Source: an uncultured Bacteroidales bacterium
Lineage (GTDB): Bacteria > Bacteroidota > Bacteroidia > Bacteroidales > Paludibacteraceae
Assembly (NCBI GenBank): GCA_902774185.1
Contig: CACYHE010000001.1
Coordinates: 44,332-108,331, forward strand
Direction: 5' to 3'
DNA: 64,000 bases
Notes under the pieces: model-generated
Seen by the model: the letters and a program-made list of their open reading frames with translations, nothing else
What the model was told of the DNA's origin: nothing
Database searches by the model: none
Part shown: positions 25,194 through 33,504 of the stretch, one piece after another
How positions within the stretch are numbered: the stretch's first letter is position 1
Layout of the letters: each line of letters opens with the position of its first letter
Translations under genes and position numbers: made by a program

Positions 25194-26729
25194 ATGATGT
25201 ATAATGAACAAATACAAAACGAATCGGTTCCGAAAGGATGGCGAGGACGTTGGATGCGGCGATTCGGCATGGATATAAACATGCCTTTGAATAAAGCATC
25301 GGCAGTACCGAACTGGCTTACAGGGAAATCAATAGTATTCTTCTTTATCGCTATGTTTGCGTGTTGGATGGCATTTGGATATGTGCCTGCGTTTGATTTA
25401 TGGGTGGTATCTGCCATCTCCGTTTTCTTATTTTTCTATGGTAGTATGACCATGGCTAAGAGTTGGGCTCGTACCAAAGAAAAGAAATTTATTCGCAATG
25501 TGTTTATCGCAGGGTTGGCAATACGCTTGCTATGGGTGTTATATTGCTATTTTGTCTTTAATCCGGAGTATCACGGTAATTCATACGGAGAAGCAGCAGA
25601 TGTGGATTGGTATATGCCTTTTGGAAAAGAAGTGGCTCAGTGGTTATCTGGCGATTCGAAACTTTCCTTTTCTCGATTAATTGAACTAAATACAGTATCA
25701 ATTGATGATGCAGGCTATCCGGTGTGGTTGGGAATCGTGTATTGGATCGTTGGTGTTGATAATGACGTGTTTGTCCCGTTCTTGCTTAAATGTTTATTTA
25801 GCGCTTATTGCTCAATTTGTATATATCGTATTGCCAAAAGACATTATGATGAGAGTGTCGCGCGAATGGCAGCCATCTTTGTATGTGTGAACCCCAATAT
25901 GATCTATTGGTGCGGAAACATGTTTAAGGAATCAGAGATGGTGTTTCTGACTTTTTTGTCAATTGATAACTTTGATCGTGTACTTTCGTCTGGCCAGCGA
26001 TTTACATTTAAGAATTTATTACCTGGCATGTTAGCCGCAATAGGTGTATTTTTCTTCCGATCATCATTGTCATTGCTGATATTTCTATCCGTATTTGCAC
26101 ATATTATTATGGCTTCACAACGGGTTATGAGTATGGGCAAGAAGATAATTGCCGGTGTGTTGGTTACTTCTGTGCTTTTAGTGGCAATGGGTGATCGTAT
26201 TCGAAAGCAATCTGAATATCTGGTGGAAACTGTCCAATCCGATGCGCAAAAAACAAATATGGAGTGGAGAGCAGAACGTGAAGGAGGAAATAGTTTTGCT
26301 AAATATGCAGGTGCGGCTGTATTCGCTCCGCTGATTTTTACTATCCCGTTCCCGACATTCAATCAGGCAGAATCAAGTCAATTACTCCAAATGCAATTAT
26401 CGGGAGGTAGCTATATTAAGAACGTTTTGTCTTTCTTCGTTATTATGGTAATGCTTATGTTGCTTATTTCGGGAGAGTGGCGACGGCATGTGTTTATATT
26501 GGCTTATACGGTGGGATATCATGTGATATTGGTGATGAGTGAGTTTGCTCAGTCCGGACGATTCCATATGCCCGTATGGCCTATGTTGATGTTGTTTGCC
26601 GCATACGGCATACAAATCGCAAAGAATAATGCGAGGTTACGCAAGTGGTTCCCTATTGTTTTGGTAGCGGAGGTGATAATAAGCTTAGGATGGAACTGGT
26701 TTAAACTCAAAGGAAGGGGAATGATATAG
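25194..26729 (+). CDS. Polytopic membrane protein, GT39/polymerase-like
   Basis: 511 residues with about ten membrane segments, beginning after a 45-residue cytoplasmic N-terminus. The pattern RLLWVLYCYFVFNPEYH, then a soluble loop with an acidic AADVDWYMPFGKE, resembles PMT/GT39-like proteins, which use lipid-linked sugars at the outer face, and some O-unit polymerases. No definitive motif is visible, so glycan polymerase remains equally possible. The gene is preceded by a GGATTAATGGGAT-type repeat and followed by an AAGAGTTGAAAG-type repeat. Confidence 0.65.
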   Translation: MMYNEQIQNESVPKGWRGRWMRRFGMDINMPLNKASAVPNWLTGKSIVFFFIAMFACWMAFGYVPAFDLWVVSAISVFLFFYGSMTMAKSWARTKEKKFIRNVFIAGLAIRLLWVLYCYFVFNPEYHGNSYGEAADVDWYMPFGKEVAQWLSGDSKLSFSRLIELNTVSIDDAGYPVWLGIVYWIVGVDNDVFVPFLLKCLFSAYCSICIYRIAKRHYDESVARMAAIFVCVNPNMIYWCGNMFKESEMVFLTFLSIDNFDRVLSSGQRFTFKNLLPGMLAAIGVFFFRSSLSLLIFLSVFAHIIMASQRVMSMGKKIIAGVLVTSVLLVAMGDRIRKQSEYLVETVQSDAQKTNMEWRAEREGGNSFAKYAGAAVFAPLIFTIPFPTFNQAESSQLLQMQLSGGSYIKNVLSFFVIMVMLMLLISGEWRRHVFILAYTVGYHVILVMSEFAQSGRFHMPVWPMLMLFAAYGIQIAKNNARLRKWFPIVLVAEVIISLGWNWFKLKGRGMI

Positions 26730-26792
26730 GAGAGCTAAGAGTTGGAAGCCGAGAGTTGAAAGATAAGAGTTGAAAGCGAAGAACTAAGAGTC
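26730..26792. repeat. AAGAGTTGAAAGC-type repeat tract
   Basis: Degenerate copies of AAGAGTTGAAAG, including GAGAGTTGAAAG and AAGAACTAAGAG, fill the gap up to the start of the next four-helix-bundle gene. The same words recur after that gene at 27165-27196 in reverse orientation (CTTGACTCTTAGC). Confidence 0.8.
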
Positions 26793-27170
26793 ATGAGCAT
26801 GAATGACGAACAGAAATACAGAAAGTTATTAGTGTATGAGAAAGCGACTGCGCTTGTCGTACATATATATAAGTTATTAAAGAAATTCCCCAAAGAGGAA
26901 CAATACGCGTTGTGTGATCAATTGCGGAGGGCAGTAGTATCCATTCCGTCAAATATTGCAGAGGGGGTTGGGCGTATTTCCAATAAAGATAGAGCGCATT
27001 TCATTGAGATAGCGTATGGCTCTTTGTTAGAGGTAAATTGTCAAATGGACGTTGCTAAACGTCTTGGTTATATAATAGAGGAAGAGTTGGAGAGTATAGA
27101 TGCTGAGAGCCTAGAGCTGGCGCGTATGCTTTCTGGTTTACGTGCTTCGGTATTGCGGACAAACTCTTGA
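26793..27170 (+). CDS. Four helix bundle protein (23S rRNA IVP / Avd-like)
   Basis: 125 residues with the full signature LCDQLRRAVVSIPSNIAEG (about residues 44-62), followed by GRISNKDRAHFIEIAYGSLLE. It sits between repeats of the AAGAGTTGAAAG and CTTGACTTTTAAC types, inside an otherwise biosynthetic operon. It is closely similar to the broken copy at 28474, on the other side of the hddC-gmhB fusion gene. Role unknown; it has no visible link to heptose synthesis and looks like an insertion into the operon. Confidence 0.88.
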   Translation: MSMNDEQKYRKLLVYEKATALVVHIYKLLKKFPKEEQYALCDQLRRAVVSIPSNIAEGVGRISNKDRAHFIEIAYGSLLEVNCQMDVAKRLGYIIEEELESIDAESLELARMLSGLRASVLRTNS

Positions 27171-27196
27171 CTCTTAGCTCTTGACTTTTAACTTTT

Positions 27197-28477
27197 ATGA
27201 AAACAGTAATAATAGCCGGAGGACAAGGAACTCGTATTGCATCTGTCAATAGCGAGATACCGAAAGCGATGATACCCATCTGCGGGAAACCAATCATCGA
27301 GCATGAGGTGGAGATGGCGAAGCGGCAAGGCTTTACCGATTTCCTCTTCATCATCGGTTATCTGGGCGATCAGATTGAAGCGTATTTTGGAGACGGTTCG
27401 CGGTTCGGTGTGCATATCGATTATTTTCATGAGACGCAGCCGTTGGGTACTGCCGGTGCTTTGGGTCTGCTGCGTGATCAACTGACGGAAGACTTCTTTG
27501 TCTTCTACGGCGATACGATTATGGATATCGACATGCAGCGGATGGTGGATTATCATAAGGCGAAACAGGCTGATGCGACATTGTTCCTGCATCCGAATGA
27601 TCATCCGTATGATTCGGATTTGGTGGACTTGGATGCCGAGGGACGGATACGAGCCTTCTACCACAAACCGCATCCAGAAGGATTCGTGGCGCACAATATC
27701 GTGAATGCAGCGCTGTTTATCTTTGCACCGAGTGTGTTGGAGCATATCGAGCTGGGTGTGAAATGCCATATCGAGAAGCACGTGTTGCCGCGATGCATGG
27801 AAGCAGGAAAGGCGCTGTATGGCTATGTCACAGCGGAGTATATCAAAGATATGGGTACGCCGGAACGGTATTATTCCGTGAGTGAGGATGTAGAGAAGGG
27901 CAAGGTGGCTAGACTGAATGCATGCCATAAGCGTCCGGCAATCTTCCTGGATCGGGATGGGGTGATTAATAAGGAGGTGAACCTGCTGAATAAGGAAGAG
28001 CAGATGGAACTGATTCCGGGTGCTGCGGAGGCGATACGGTTGATCAACAAGAGTGATTATCTGGCGATTGTGGTAACAAACCAGCCGGTGATTGCGCGGA
28101 ATCTGTGTACGTTTGAGGAGTTGGATCGGATACACATGAAGATGGAGACGTTGCTTGGTCAGGAACATGCGTATATCAATGCGTTGTATTTCTGTCCGCA
28201 TCACCCCGATAGCGGTTATCCTGAGGAACGCAAGGAATATAAGATCAAATGCGACTGTCGCAAACCGGCTCCGGGGATGTTGCTGCGCGCAGCTGAGGAG
28301 TGGAATATCGATATGGCGAAGTCGTATATGATAGGCGATTCGGATCGGGATGTCCAAGCCGGAATCAATGCCGGAGTGAAACCGATTCTGATAGAGACGA
28401 ATAAAGAGAACGCGTTGTTAGATGCGGTGAAGGAATTGATGGATGAAAGTGGAAAGTGGAAAGCGGAAAGATTATGA
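27197..28477 (+). CDS. Bifunctional heptose-1-P nucleotidyltransferase / heptose bisphosphatase (HddC-GmhB fusion)
   Basis: 426 residues, two enzymes in one chain. Residues 1-235 are a sugar nucleotidyltransferase with AGGQGTR (7-13), the PKAM lysine and FYGDTIMD (metal-binding Asp near 106). Residues 245-420 are a HAD phosphatase: IFLDRDGVIN (nucleophile D252, acid D254), VVTNQ (292-296), RKPAPG (355-360) and MIGDSDRD (378-385), with GmhB-type zinc residues in CPHH (333-336) and CDC (352-354). It should make a nucleotide-activated D-glycero-D-manno-heptose together with HddA just downstream. The last residues, GKWKAERL, come from a GGAAAGTGGAAAG repeat. Confidence 0.88.
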   Translation: MKTVIIAGGQGTRIASVNSEIPKAMIPICGKPIIEHEVEMAKRQGFTDFLFIIGYLGDQIEAYFGDGSRFGVHIDYFHETQPLGTAGALGLLRDQLTEDFFVFYGDTIMDIDMQRMVDYHKAKQADATLFLHPNDHPYDSDLVDLDAEGRIRAFYHKPHPEGFVAHNIVNAALFIFAPSVLEHIELGVKCHIEKHVLPRCMEAGKALYGYVTAEYIKDMGTPERYYSVSEDVEKGKVARLNACHKRPAIFLDRDGVINKEVNLLNKEEQMELIPGAAEAIRLINKSDYLAIVVTNQPVIARNLCTFEELDRIHMKMETLLGQEHAYINALYFCPHHPDSGYPEERKEYKIKCDCRKPAPGMLLRAAEEWNIDMAKSYMIGDSDRDVQAGINAGVKPILIETNKENALLDAVKELMDESGKWKAERL

Positions 28478-28844
28478 GAGAGAATCACATATATAGGAAA
28501 TTAGTGGCATATGATAAGGAACTGACTTTGTTGTGCAGGTGTACTCGCTCATCAAGAAGTTTCCCAAAGAAGAACAGTATGCCTTATGCGATCAACTGAG
28601 ACGAGCTGTTGTGTCTGTTCCTTCAAATATCGCAGAAGGAATGGGGCGCGTTTCGGAAAAAGAAAAGGCTCATTTTATTGAGATTGCGTATGCCTCTCTT
28701 ATGGAGGTGGAATGTCAATTGGACATAGCCTTGAAATTGAATTATATAACAGATAAAGAATTTTTTGAAATAGATCAGGAAAGTGTGGAGTTAGAACGTC
28801 TTTTATCAGGTCTTCGATCTTCCGTTCAGAAAGAAAAACTTTAA
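28474..28844 (+). pseudogene. Four helix bundle gene with a -1 frameshift
   Basis: An ATG overlapping the previous stop codon (ATGA) opens a frame reading HIYRKLVAYDKELTL, parallel to QKYRKLLVYEKATAL of the intact copy at 26793. Near 28529 the frame is lost: adding one G to the TTTGTTGTG stretch would restore LVVQVYSLIKKFPKEEQ. The rest, LCDQLRRAVVSVPSNIAEG and on, is intact to 28844. So the gene is broken by a single missing base, unless it is a sequencing error or restarts at the GTG at 28533. It is a near-duplicate of the 26793 gene. Confidence 0.82.
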
Positions 28845-28845
28845 A

Positions 28846-28878
28846 CTTTCCACTTTAAACTTTAAACTTTTTAAAAAT
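28846..28878. repeat. ACTTTAAACTTTCC-type repeat tract
   Basis: Four copies of a roughly 9-base word (ACTTTAAAC, CTTTCCACT) separate the broken bundle gene from hddA. Confidence 0.8.
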
Positions 28879-29853
28879 ATGATTATATCAAGAACACCAT
28901 TGAGAATTAGTTTTGCGGGAGGTGGTAGCGACCTGCCGAGTTACTATCTGAAGCACGGAGGTGCGGTGCTTAGTACGACGATAGATAAGTATATCTATAT
29001 CGCGGTGCATCGCTATTTCTCGTCGAACCAATCGCTGCTGAAATACAGCAAGACAGAGTTGGTGAATAATAACGATGAGATACAGCATCCGTTATTCCGA
29101 GAGTGCATGAAACTCGTAAACGTAACTGGTCTAGATATCTCATCCATGGCGGATGTTCCTGCCGGAACGGGATTAGGGTCGAGTAGTGCGTTTGCCGTTT
29201 CGTTGCTTAACGTGCTTCATGCCTACAAGCATGAGGCAGTAAGTGCAGAGTATCTGGCTTCTACGGCATGCGATATCGAGATCAATCGATTGGGAGATCC
29301 TATTGGCAAGCAAGACCAGTATGCTGCGGCATATGGCGGACTGAATTTTATCCGCTTTAACTACGAAGGGAGTGTGAGCGTGGAGAAAGTGGTGATGGAT
29401 CCAGCTGTGAAAGCACAATTGGAGCGCAACCTGATATTGCTCTATACAGGCACGAAACACTCAGCAAGTGCGATTCTTCGAGAACAGGGTAAAGAGATGC
29501 AGCGATTGGACAAGCAACAGGTGATGCATAAAATGGTGGATATGGCATATGAGTTGAAGAACGTACTGGAGCATAATCAGATTGATGATTTTGGGCGCAT
29601 ATTAAATGAAGGATGGTTGCTCAAGCGTTCGTTGGCGAATAGCATCAGTAATCCTCTGATTGATACACTGTATAATTGCGGTATTGATGCCGGAGCTTTG
29701 GGAGGAAAGTTGCTCGGTGCCGGAGGTGCAGGATTTGTGCTGTTCTACTGTCCGGAAGAGAAGCAAGCAGCATTTCGAGAGAAGATGAGTGCCTATACGG
29801 AGATGCCGTTTAAATTCGAGAATTACGGAAGTAAGATTATTTATATGAATTAA
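28879..29853 (+). CDS. hddA: D-glycero-D-manno-heptose 7-phosphate kinase (GHMP family)
   Basis: 324 residues of the GHMP kinase fold. RTPLRISFAGGGSDLPSYY is the family opening used by HddA and the fucose/heptose kinases, PAGTGLGSSSAFAV (about residues 96-109) is the ATP phosphate-binding loop, and KLLGAGGAGFVLFYC is the third GHMP motif. With the HddC-GmhB fusion it covers phosphorylation at C1, dephosphorylation at C7 and nucleotide activation; the isomerase GmhA is not in the window. It starts directly after an ACTTTAAAC repeat tract. Confidence 0.87.
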   Translation: MIISRTPLRISFAGGGSDLPSYYLKHGGAVLSTTIDKYIYIAVHRYFSSNQSLLKYSKTELVNNNDEIQHPLFRECMKLVNVTGLDISSMADVPAGTGLGSSSAFAVSLLNVLHAYKHEAVSAEYLASTACDIEINRLGDPIGKQDQYAAAYGGLNFIRFNYEGSVSVEKVVMDPAVKAQLERNLILLYTGTKHSASAILREQGKEMQRLDKQQVMHKMVDMAYELKNVLEHNQIDDFGRILNEGWLLKRSLANSISNPLIDTLYNCGIDAGALGGKLLGAGGAGFVLFYCPEEKQAAFREKMSAYTEMPFKFENYGSKIIYMN

Positions 29854-29869
29854 TGATGACTGTGAAGGA

Positions 29870-30901
29870 ATGAAGATACTTGTAGTAAGTAGATATAAGG
29901 ATAACTTTGCGGATCATCAGCTTCCGTTCGTGACAGAGCAGGGGGAGGCTATACGCGATTATTTGAATCGCGAAGGTAAGAGTGAAGAGGTAAGAGGTAA
30001 GAGAGTGTCTTCGGAAGTGGAGTACTTCTTAGTAAAGGGAAATTATGTGAAGGCGGTGAAGGCGTTGAAGACGAAGATTCGGGAGTTTAAACCGGACATC
30101 GTGCATGCGCATTATGGCTTATCTGCCATTACAACTGAACTGCAATCCCTTGTTCCCGTCGTCACTACTTTCCATAATGGCGAGACACATAATTGGCATG
30201 TTAACTTCATGACATCGCTGATGTCGTTGCGAGCCAAACACGTGATATATGTAGCGCAGCATATACGCGATTTAGTATATTTTAAGGCGAAGAACTATTC
30301 TATCATACCTTGTGGAGTGAGTTTGGAGGATTGCTTCTTGATGGACAAGGCAGAGGCGCGGAAGAAGTTAGGGTGGAGTGATGATAAGAAGTACATCCTA
30401 TTTGGCGGGGCGTTTGACAATGAAAGAAAGAATTATGCTTTATTACGCGATGCTATTGCGAAACTCAACGAACAATCACCAATCACCAATCACCAATTAC
30501 CAATTGAGAGCGTAGAAATGAAAAATCTCACGCGCTCACAGTGTGTCCTCAGAATGAACGCATGCGATGTCTTCGCATTGCCGACGAAGAATGAGGGAAG
30601 TCCTCAGGCTCTTAAAGAGGCGATGGCGTGCAACTGTCCGATTGTCGCAACGGATGTGGCGGATATTAAGCATCTGCTCGGAGATTTGCCGGGACATTTT
30701 GTGCTGTCAAACAAAAGAGGCAATGCGGCGTGGTGGAAAGGAGATGAACATTCTATTGATGAAATGGTGCAATTGCTTAATGATGCATTGAAGTTCGAAG
30801 GACGAACGGAAGGACGCAAACGAATCGTGGAGTTAGGCTATACCAATGAACTAGTAGCAAAGAAGATTATTAAGATATATGAAGATATTATCCGAAAATA
30901 A
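29870..30901 (+). CDS. Glycosyltransferase family 4 with two repeat-derived insertions
   Basis: 343 residues, GT-B fold. The donor-binding half has ILFGGAFDNERKNYALL and FALPTKNEGSPQALKEAMAC, whose two Glu residues fit the EX7E motif. Two stretches look foreign: residues 35-48 (KSEEVRGKRVSS) come from an AAGAGGTAAGAGG repeat (29972-30006), and residues 201-213 (SPITNHQLPI) from an AATCACC repeat (30473-30507). Both keep the frame. They fall in places likely to be surface loops, so the enzyme may still be active. It overlaps the next gene by 23 bases. The donor may be the activated heptose, given the neighbours. Confidence 0.83.
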   Translation: MKILVVSRYKDNFADHQLPFVTEQGEAIRDYLNREGKSEEVRGKRVSSEVEYFLVKGNYVKAVKALKTKIREFKPDIVHAHYGLSAITTELQSLVPVVTTFHNGETHNWHVNFMTSLMSLRAKHVIYVAQHIRDLVYFKAKNYSIIPCGVSLEDCFLMDKAEARKKLGWSDDKKYILFGGAFDNERKNYALLRDAIAKLNEQSPITNHQLPIESVEMKNLTRSQCVLRMNACDVFALPTKNEGSPQALKEAMACNCPIVATDVADIKHLLGDLPGHFVLSNKRGNAAWWKGDEHSIDEMVQLLNDALKFEGRTEGRKRIVELGYTNELVAKKIIKIYEDIIRK

Positions 30902-31916
30902 CATAAATCGAGACGAGTGGAACGCGTTAGTGCACGCATCAGCGACTGGCACATGGTTTCAATCTCCTGAGGCATTTGACTTTTTTGTGTCAATGCCGGA
31001 GTTATTTAAACCGTTTGCTGTCGCTTTAGCATGTGACCCCGCTGGGACTCAAACCCGGTTGCGTGCTATTTGTGTTGGTTTTGTGACAGTGGAGAAAAAT
31101 ACTGTGAAGCAATTTTTTACACGACGTGCTATCATTATCGGAGGTCCTTGTATTGCAGACGATTGCACGGATGAAGAGGTAGCTGCGCTGATGAAGGCGG
31201 TGAAAAGCACCCTCCTTTTAGGGAGGGATGGGGTAGGCTCCTCTCCCATATACATCGAAACACGGAATTTTAATGACTATTCTCGATGGAAAGGGGCGTT
31301 TGCGAAAGCCGGATTTAGTTATGAACCGCATCTCAACTTCCATGTGGATACGAGTAGTGTGGAGGTTGTTGAGGCGAATTTAGGCAAAAGCCGGAAACGA
31401 GATATACGTACGTCTTTGAGGGATGGTGCGACGATTATTGAAAAGCCGACATTGGAGCAAGTGCGGGAGTATTATGCGATATTGGCGAATCTGTACAAAA
31501 CACGTGTGAAGACACCGTTATTTCCATTCTCGTTCTTTGAGAAGTTATGGCAGCACAAAGATGGACGTTTCATTCTGGTTGCTTTGAATAATGAGATAAT
31601 AGGTGGCACCGTATGTGTGGAGCAGGAAGGGAAGTGCTTATTCGAGTGGTTCGCATGCGGACGAGACGGAGAATGGAAAACCATATTCCCATCGACAGTG
31701 GCTACGTACTCCGGCATTCGTTATGCTGCAGAGCATAACTGCCCACGCTTCGATATGATGGGAGCTGGAAAACCGGACGAAGCATATGGAGTACGAGATT
31801 TTAAAGCAAAGTTTGGTGGTACCGAAGTCGAACATGGCCGCTTCCTCTGCATCACGAAACCGGTGTTGTATCGCATTGGCGTACTCGGAGTGAAGATTCT
31901 AAAGAAACTGAAGTAG
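30879..31916 (+). CDS. FemAB-like GNAT acyltransferase with repeat-derived insertions
   Basis: 345 residues, a duplicated GNAT fold of the FemAB type (PF13480): IYIETRNFNDYSRWKGAFAK in the first half and NNEIIGGTVCVEQEGK then FDMMGAGKPDEAYGVRDFK in the second. Such proteins transfer amino acids or acyl groups in cell-wall or exopolysaccharide assembly. Two segments lack counterparts in the homologues I recall: residues 51-62, whose DNA resembles the T-arm end of a tRNA read backwards, and residues 109-122, encoded by a CCCTCC/GGAGGG hairpin repeat. Both are in frame. It closes the first glycan run; the next gene has its own promoter. Confidence 0.78.
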   Translation: MKILSENNINRDEWNALVHASATGTWFQSPEAFDFFVSMPELFKPFAVALACDPAGTQTRLRAICVGFVTVEKNTVKQFFTRRAIIIGGPCIADDCTDEEVAALMKAVKSTLLLGRDGVGSSPIYIETRNFNDYSRWKGAFAKAGFSYEPHLNFHVDTSSVEVVEANLGKSRKRDIRTSLRDGATIIEKPTLEQVREYYAILANLYKTRVKTPLFPFSFFEKLWQHKDGRFILVALNNEIIGGTVCVEQEGKCLFEWFACGRDGEWKTIFPSTVATYSGIRYAAEHNCPRFDMMGAGKPDEAYGVRDFKAKFGGTEVEHGRFLCITKPVLYRIGVLGVKILKKLK

Positions 31917-31967
31917 TCCAAAAGTGGTTAAAAATACAAGATTTAGACAAAATTTTGCTAAAAAACT

Positions 31968-31997
31968 TGCATATTCCAAATAATTGTAGTACTTTTG
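31968..31997 (+). promoter_or_regulatory. Promoter of the AAA_14/DUF4143 gene
   Basis: TTGCATAT (TTG at 31968-31970) lies 19 bases before TACTTTTG (31990-31997). The predicted transcript has a leader of about 115 bases, which contains the direct repeats described next. Confidence 0.72.
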
Positions 31998-32008
31998 CGC
32001 TTGTAAAT

Positions 32009-32096
32009 ATTTGGATTTTGTCTAAAAAACGCAAATTTATTTGTTTGGAAAAAATCTGATATGAAGTGATTATTTGTTTGGAATTTGTCCTAAAAC
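32009..32096. repeat. Three imperfect direct repeats in a 5' leader
   Basis: The word TTTGGATTTTGTCTAAAA starts near 32010, a short copy TTTGGAAAAAATCT near 32045, and TTTGGAATTTGTCCTAAAA near 32077, spaced about 33 bases. The last two are preceded by TTATTTG. They lie between the promoter and the ATP-binding gene and could be protein-binding sites. Confidence 0.6.
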
Positions 32097-32118
32097 GGAC
32101 ATAAAAATCTTATAATCA

Positions 32119-33504
32119 ATGTATAAGGAACGAAATGTTGATGCGGCTTTACAAGCATGGGCAAAAAGCGAAAACCATAAGACTCTCCTTCTTCGTGGAG
32201 CACGACAGGTTGGAAAATCAACAGCCGTTAGACATTTAGGAGAACAATTTGAGAGTTTTGTTGAAATAAATTTCGACAAGCAGAAATCCTTCCATGCCCT
32301 TTTCAACGGAGATCTTGATGCACATGTGATAGCATCTCAGATAGCGAACCTGACGGGTAAACCGGTACAACCCGGCAAGACGTTGCTGTTCTTTGATGAG
32401 ATTCAAGCTTGCCCCAATGCTATCTTAAGCCTACGTTTCTTCCGAGAGGATTATCCGGAGTTGCATGTGATAGCAGCCGGTTCGTTACTGGAATTTGCAT
32501 TAGGAGAACTCCCTACCTTTGGTGTAGGCCGGATGAAGTCGCTATTCATGTACCCGATGAGTTTTGACGAGTTCTTGAAAGCAACGGGACATGCAGGACT
32601 GATTGAAGAGCGCAAACAAGCAGATCCTACGCATCCGTTGAACGAGGTTTTCTATAAGCAATTAGTGCAACAATTCCGCAATTTTATCATGGTAGGTGGC
32701 TTGCCGGAAGTGGTATGCAAATGGGATGAGACGGGAGACTACTTGCAATGTCAGGAGCTGCAAGACGAGTTGATCATCGGTTACGAGGATGACTTTGCGA
32801 AATACAAGAAGAAAGTAAATCCGACATTGCTACGCCAAGTGCTTCGAAGCGCTGCATCTCAGATCACGAATAAGTTTGTTTATGCGCAAGTATCGGATGA
32901 AAAAGCAGCGAAAGTGCGTGCAGCGTTGGATCTGTTGATAATGGCCGGATTGCTTATTCCGGCAACACGTACTTCCGCAAACGGTTTGCCATTGGGAGAT
33001 GAGGCAGATCCATCGTACCAGAAGATCCTGGTTTTTGACAGTGGAATCCTATTGCGGCTTTTGCATATGTCGCTGGGTTCGATCCAGCACATCACGGAGG
33101 AGATACTTACAGCGAGTGAAGCGGATCTGGTAAACAAAGGTAAGATCAGCGAAATGGTTGCCGGTCTGGAAATCATCAAAAACATGCCGAGCAATCTGCG
33201 TCACGAGTTGTATTATTGGGAACGTGAGGAGAAGAACAGTCGTTCTGAGGTGGATTACCTGGAGCCATTCAATGGGCGAGTGCTGCCAATCGAAGTGAAA
33301 GCAGAGACGCAAGGGGGGATGAAGAGCTTATGGACGCTTATGCGCGAGAAGGGATTGGATTATGCGTTGCGGTGCTCTCTTGAGAACTTTGGTCATTTTG
33401 ACTATGAGGATAAGTTGGATCAAGGAGCTATTCGGCATGTGGATATCATTCCGCTGTATGCTATAGGGCAGATGCCGATTTTTGATATAATTTTCAAACG
33501 ATGA
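32119..33504 (+). CDS. AAA_14 ATPase with DUF4143 C-terminal domain
   Basis: 461 residues. Walker A is RGARQVGKST (about residues 26-35), Walker B LLFFDEIQAC (about 88-97), followed by IAAGSLLEFAL, as in AAA_14 (PF13173). The second half has the DUF4143 features, ending in a restriction-fold-like SEVDYLEPFNGRVLPIEVKA with an E-x-K arrangement typical of PD-(D/E)XK nucleases. These are common, often multicopy genes in Bacteroidales; their biological role is not known. It has its own promoter and overlaps the following gene by ATGA, so it is coupled to a glycan gene though functionally unrelated on its face. Confidence 0.88.
   Translation: MYKERNVDAALQAWAKSENHKTLLLRGARQVGKSTAVRHLGEQFESFVEINFDKQKSFHALFNGDLDAHVIASQIANLTGKPVQPGKTLLFFDEIQACPNAILSLRFFREDYPELHVIAAGSLLEFALGELPTFGVGRMKSLFMYPMSFDEFLKATGHAGLIEERKQADPTHPLNEVFYKQLVQQFRNFIMVGGLPEVVCKWDETGDYLQCQELQDELIIGYEDDFAKYKKKVNPTLLRQVLRSAASQITNKFVYAQVSDEKAAKVRAALDLLIMAGLLIPATRTSANGLPLGDEADPSYQKILVFDSGILLRLLHMSLGSIQHITEEILTASEADLVNKGKISEMVAGLEIIKNMPSNLRHELYYWEREEKNSRSEVDYLEPFNGRVLPIEVKAETQGGMKSLWTLMREKGLDYALRCSLENFGHFDYEDKLDQGAIRHVDIIPLYAIGQMPIFDIIFKR

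Noticed and set aside
27188-28357. Long antisense frame (389 codons) opposite the hddC-gmhB fusion
   Set aside because: It mirrors a clear enzyme gene, has no family motif and is rich in His/Arg as expected for a shadow frame.
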